Assembly (NCBI GenBank): GCA_964569695.1 | Contig: CAZMUA010000004.1 | Coordinates: 1-64,000, forward strand | Direction: 5' to 3' | Source of the DNA: UBA8106 sp964569695 | GTDB taxonomy: Bacteria > Acidobacteriota > Vicinamibacteria > Vicinamibacterales > UBA823 | Length of the DNA: 64,000 nt | In this document: positions 61,424 through 64,000 of the stretch, piece after piece | Position numbering within the stretch: position 1 is the stretch's first letter | Layout: every line of letters starts with the position of its first letter | Notes under the pieces: generated by a model | Told to the model about the DNA's origin: nothing | Database searches by the model: none | What the model saw: the letters and a program-made list of their open reading frames with translations, nothing else | Made by a program: the position numbers and the translations under genes

Positions 61424-62803
61424 TCAGTGTAGTCGTCCCACCCGTGAGATCTCTTCATACAAACAGGCCGATGAAATAACCCCATTGTGAAAATTACCTA
61501 AATCGAGTCGTTCATTCGGAGCATGAGCGTTCTCGTCAGGCAGTCCGACACCAAACAGTACCGCTGGAAGGCCGAGTACTTCTTGAAATGTTGAAACGAC
61601 CGGAATTGAACCACCCTCTCGAGTAAAGATTGGTCGCCGACCGAATCCGCGTTCAATCGCACGGGCTGTAGCCTGAACAAAGGGGTGGCTAAATTCCGTG
61701 ATCCAGGGAAAACCTCCACTCATCCTCGTAATCTTTAGTGCAACGGTCTTAGGAGTGACCTTCTTAAGATAATCCTCAAACAACTTCGTAATTTTGTCAG
61801 GCTGTTGATCTGGAACCAAGCGCATACTGACCTTCGCCATTGCCAGAGCAGGTATTACGGTTTTTGCGCCTTCACCGACAAACCCAGACGACAGTCCGTT
61901 GACCTCAAACGTAGGGCGAGCTGAAACACGTTCAAGTGTCGAGTAACCTTTTTCACCAAACAAGCGAGGTGCGCCAATTTCCTGACGATAGTGTTTTTCA
62001 TTGAAAGGCAATTTTTCAAATTCAACTCGTTCGTCATCGCTAAGCTTACGAACATCATCATAAAAACCTGGCACTTTGACACGCCCGCTCCGGTCTTTCA
62101 TCTGTGACAGAATCTGTGCAAGAACGAAAGCTGGATTTGCAACGGCACCACCAAACGAACCCGAATGCAAATCTTGAGTCGTACCTCGTAAATCGATTTG
62201 GTAGTATGTCAACCCGCGCAGCGCGTAGCAGATTGATGGAACGCCGCGATCGAACATCGGTGAATCAGAAATCACAAGCACATCGGCTATCAGTCGCTCC
62301 TTCTGTTCACGAATGAAACTATCTAAATGAACGCTGCCGATCTCTTCTTCTCCTTCAAGAACAACTTTAATATTCACAGGTAAACGCTCGCCTCGCGACA
62401 GATAAGCTTCAATCGCTTTCAAGTGCATAAACACTTGCCCTTTATCATCGGCTGCACCGCGTGCGTAGATTTCTCCGTTCCGGATTGTGGCTTCGAACGG
62501 CGGCGATTCCCATAAATCTAGTGGGTCAACAGGTTGAACATCATAATGGCCATAAAAAAGAACCGTTGGAGCGCCTTCCGCACCAAGCCACTGACCATAG
62601 ACGATCGGATGTCCAGGCGTCTCGATCAGTTCTACTTCTGGAACCCCGATTCGACGCATCTCGTCAGCAGTCCACTCAGCACATCGCCGCACATCCTCGA
62701 CATGTGCCGGCAGCGCACTGATACTGGGAATGGCGAGATATTCTTTCAATTCATCAACGAACCGGTCACGATTCATATTGATGAAATCAATCACATCATT
62801 CAT
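61424..62803 (-). CDS. M20-family dipeptidase
   Basis: 459 residues, cytoplasmic. The zinc-binding motifs of M20 are all visible: FYGHYDVQPVDP, GAADDKGQVFMHLKA, VVLEGEEEIGS and the dimerisation domain with TTQDLHSGSFGGAVANP. It resembles carnosinase/CNDP and beta-Ala-Xaa-type dipeptidases. It should hydrolyse dipeptides, fitting the peptide-scavenging theme. The MBL hydrolase gene is upstream on the same strand. Confidence 0.9.
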   Translation of the reverse strand: MNDVIDFINMNRDRFVDELKEYLAIPSISALPAHVEDVRRCAEWTADEMRRIGVPEVELIETPGHPIVYGQWLGAEGAPTVLFYGHYDVQPVDPLDLWESPPFEATIRNGEIYARGAADDKGQVFMHLKAIEAYLSRGERLPVNIKVVLEGEEEIGSVHLDSFIREQKERLIADVLVISDSPMFDRGVPSICYALRGLTYYQIDLRGTTQDLHSGSFGGAVANPAFVLAQILSQMKDRSGRVKVPGFYDDVRKLSDDERVEFEKLPFNEKHYRQEIGAPRLFGEKGYSTLERVSARPTFEVNGLSSGFVGEGAKTVIPALAMAKVSMRLVPDQQPDKITKLFEDYLKKVTPKTVALKITRMSGGFPWITEFSHPFVQATARAIERGFGRRPIFTREGGSIPVVSTFQEVLGLPAVLFGVGLPDENAHAPNERLDLGNFHNGVISSACLYEEISRVGRLH

Positions 62804-62872
62804 TTGTGAACCTACCTAGTGTCTTTACTAAAGTCAGTGAGGACAGAAGACTTGGGTCCAAGCAAAACCATT

Positions 62873-63697
62873 TCATGACATCCACCATACCGTACCATCA
62901 TGTGCAGCTCGATGCTCAGACACGAGCTTCATCAAATGAGCCAGGACGTTCTCCTGAGCCGCACGGATTAACCCAGAATCCAACGGCTCGTACACATTTC
63001 TGACAATGTCATCGATCGTTTTTGCCCCTTGTCGAAGTGCTGCAATAACTTGATCTTCGCGTTGCTGACGATGATCTAGGTACTCTTGAATGACCGTGAG
63101 CGGTTCGTCGATGGAGCAACCATGTGCAGGAAGCAAACAAGCTGGTTGCATCGATAAAACTAAGCGCAAGGAATTCAGGTACGCGACCAGATCCCCACCA
63201 GCACTAGCCGGAATCACTACACTACTTCCCCCAATAACGAGATCACCTGAGAACAACGTCCCTGAGTCCTGATCAAAGAAACATAGGTGATCCGGCGAGT
63301 GTCCTGGCGTGTGGATCACCTGGAGTGTGGAATCACCAGCTGGAATAAGATCGCCGTCTTCCAAAGTCTTCCAAGAAACACGGTACTGCTCATCCCGATC
63401 CTTCCATGGCATTTTGGCGAAAACAGCTAATGGCCATCGTTCGGCAATTGCGGAAACCCCAGATACATGATCAGAATGGCAATGAGTAACTAGGACCTTA
63501 GCGAGTAAGTCTTTTTTCCCGGATAATCTCGCATTCGACTCGTCTAACTTGGCTGCAAGCGCAAGAAGATGCGTGTCTTGCCCTGTTCCGGCATCAATCA
63601 GGGTCGGTTCAAGACCTGGCAGCAAATAAGTATTGTTACCAGCTCCCGTAAGCGGCCCGGGATTGCCGACAAAAATTAATTCATGCCGCATCACCAA
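62873..63697 (-). CDS. MBL-fold metallo-hydrolase (LACTB2-like)
   Basis: 274 residues. The metallo-beta-lactamase motif is VTHCHSDHVSG; other ligands are in VIHTPGHSPDH, LFSGDLVIGG and LLPAHG. The C-terminal part (about 205-270), with a winged-helix-like region, matches LACTB2/RNase-type MBL proteins. The start may be codon 1 or the Met at codon 3 (MRHEL). It may follow the selenoprotein gene, 63 bases away on the same strand. Confidence 0.85.
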   Translation of the reverse strand: MVMRHELIFVGNPGPLTGAGNNTYLLPGLEPTLIDAGTGQDTHLLALAAKLDESNARLSGKKDLLAKVLVTHCHSDHVSGVSAIAERWPLAVFAKMPWKDRDEQYRVSWKTLEDGDLIPAGDSTLQVIHTPGHSPDHLCFFDQDSGTLFSGDLVIGGSSVVIPASAGGDLVAYLNSLRLVLSMQPACLLPAHGCSIDEPLTVIQEYLDHRQQREDQVIAALRQGAKTIDDIVRNVYEPLDSGLIRAAQENVLAHLMKLVSEHRAAHDGTVWWMS

Positions 63698-63729
63698 ACC
63701 ATGTCTACCGATTTACCAACTTGACTAGC

Positions 63730-63745
63730 TCTGCCGACCGGCAGA
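63730..63745. other. Inverted repeat between selenoprotein and MBL genes
   Basis: TCTGCC pairs perfectly with GGCAGA around GACC. On the minus strand it comes 15 bases after the stop codon of the selenoprotein gene. There is no T-run, so a terminator role is only possible, not supported. Confidence 0.35.
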
Positions 63746-63760
63746 TCACAATTAAACCTT

Positions 63761-63967
63761 TCAGCTTCCACCGTACCCAATCGTCACCTTACCGTCGTCT
63801 ACAATTACAGGAACATCGCGACGACCATTGCTATACTTGAGCATACGTTCTAGACCTGCCGGATCCTGCTTTACGTTGATGTAATCAACAGCAATCTGCT
63901 GCCTTTCGTAATTTTCACGGGCAGCTACTGTGTACGGTCACGTATCCTTGCCAAATATGTAAACCAT
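63761..63967 (-). CDS. UXX-star-like glutaredoxin-fold selenoprotein (TGA = selenocysteine)
   Basis: 68 residues from ATG 63967 (AAGGAG about nine bases upstream) to TGA 63761. Codon 10 (63940-63938) is TGA; the frame is otherwise open and the protein makes sense throughout: MVYIFGKDT-U-PYTVAARE, YINVKQDPAGLERML, GRRDVPVIVDDGKVTIGYGG. This is a thioredoxin-fold CxxT-like redox site with selenocysteine in place of Cys, the pattern of the UXX-star selenoprotein family as I know it. The cis-Pro (VPVIV) is in place. A SECIS-like hairpin follows the TGA. A standard caller would stop at codon 9 or miss the gene. It is likely a cytoplasmic redox protein; its substrate is unknown. Confidence 0.85.
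63898..63925 (-). promoter_or_regulatory. Bacterial SECIS-like hairpin after the in-frame TGA
   Basis: GCTGCC (63925-63920) pairs perfectly with GGCAGC (63903-63898); inside, CGT (63919-63917) pairs with ACG (63909-63907), leaving a seven-base loop GAAAATT with G first. The loop begins 21 bases after the TGA, within the usual distance for the SelB-binding hairpin, and the early loop G matches known bacterial SECIS elements. The hairpin is inside the coding sequence, as expected. Confidence 0.7.
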
Positions 63968-64000
63968 GCGTGTTGTCTCCTTGCTCAATGGAAATTTGTC

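Overview
The window looks like a chromosomal contig from an uncultured, probably marine, aerobic heterotroph of the phylum Acidobacteriota. This rests on gene content (a VWFA-related protein of the kind typical of Acidobacteriota, many secreted peptidases, a MoxR/DUF58/VWA operon) and not on any phylogenetic marker, so it is an inference. Base composition is mid-range. A run of ten Ns at 11007-11016 marks an assembly gap. There are no insertion sequences, phage genes or CRISPR arrays.

Layout. 1-7.1 kb: an MFS transporter end, a BASS-family transporter, a NhaC-type antiporter, an M28 carboxypeptidase, an aldo/keto reductase, and an ABC ATPase gene interrupted by one in-frame TAA. 7.2-16.1 kb (all minus): a complete quinohemoprotein amine dehydrogenase locus in the order qhpG-A-D-C-B-F-E. 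It encodes the three structural subunits plus the radical-SAM crosslinking enzyme, the FAD monooxygenase, the ABC exporter and the leader protease that build the tryptophylquinone cofactor of the small subunit. The assembly gap lies inside qhpC, the smallest gene. 16.2-26.9 kb: mixed metabolic genes (phosphodiesterase, secreted FAH-family protein with a membrane methyltransferase-like partner, a 433-residue unknown, cupin, CapA-like, quinone oxidoreductase, M55 D-aminopeptidase, double cyclophilin, PEGA protein, Tag, GNAT). 26.9-34 kb: metH, a 6S-RNA-like structured region, and an exported molybdenum-hydroxylase set (FeS, FAD and cytochrome b subunits plus an unknown) that lacks the catalytic molybdenum subunit. 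34.1-43 kb: a MoxR/DUF58/VWA operon headed by a rhodanese-methyltransferase fusion. 43-51 kb: acidobacterial VWA protein, an aldehyde:ferredoxin oxidoreductase with a MoaD-like partner, gamma-glutamyltransferase, a proline-racemase-family epimerase divergent from an ornithine-cyclodeaminase-family enzyme, a PheC-like dehydratase and tRNA-Glu(CTC). 51.3-56.3 kb: a copper-site lipoprotein followed by a cytochrome-oxidase biogenesis run (ctaA, ctaB, ABC ATPase, ABC permease, DUF420). 56.3-63.7 kb: a beta-lactamase/NamZ fusion, a TPR protein, hydrolases, a DUF1684 lipoprotein, an M20 dipeptidase and an MBL hydrolase.

At the right edge (63761-63967) sits a 68-residue glutaredoxin-like gene that a standard gene caller splits. 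Its tenth codon is an in-frame TGA, followed 21 nt later by the loop of a bacterial SECIS-like hairpin. It matches the UXX-star selenoprotein family as I know it, so the organism should decode selenocysteine.

Taken together the genes fit an aerobic scavenger of peptides, amines, D-amino acids and cell-wall fragments. Amine oxidation by QHNDH yields aldehydes; the AOR and the molybdenum-hydroxylase remnants could be aldehyde sinks, but that link is inferred only.
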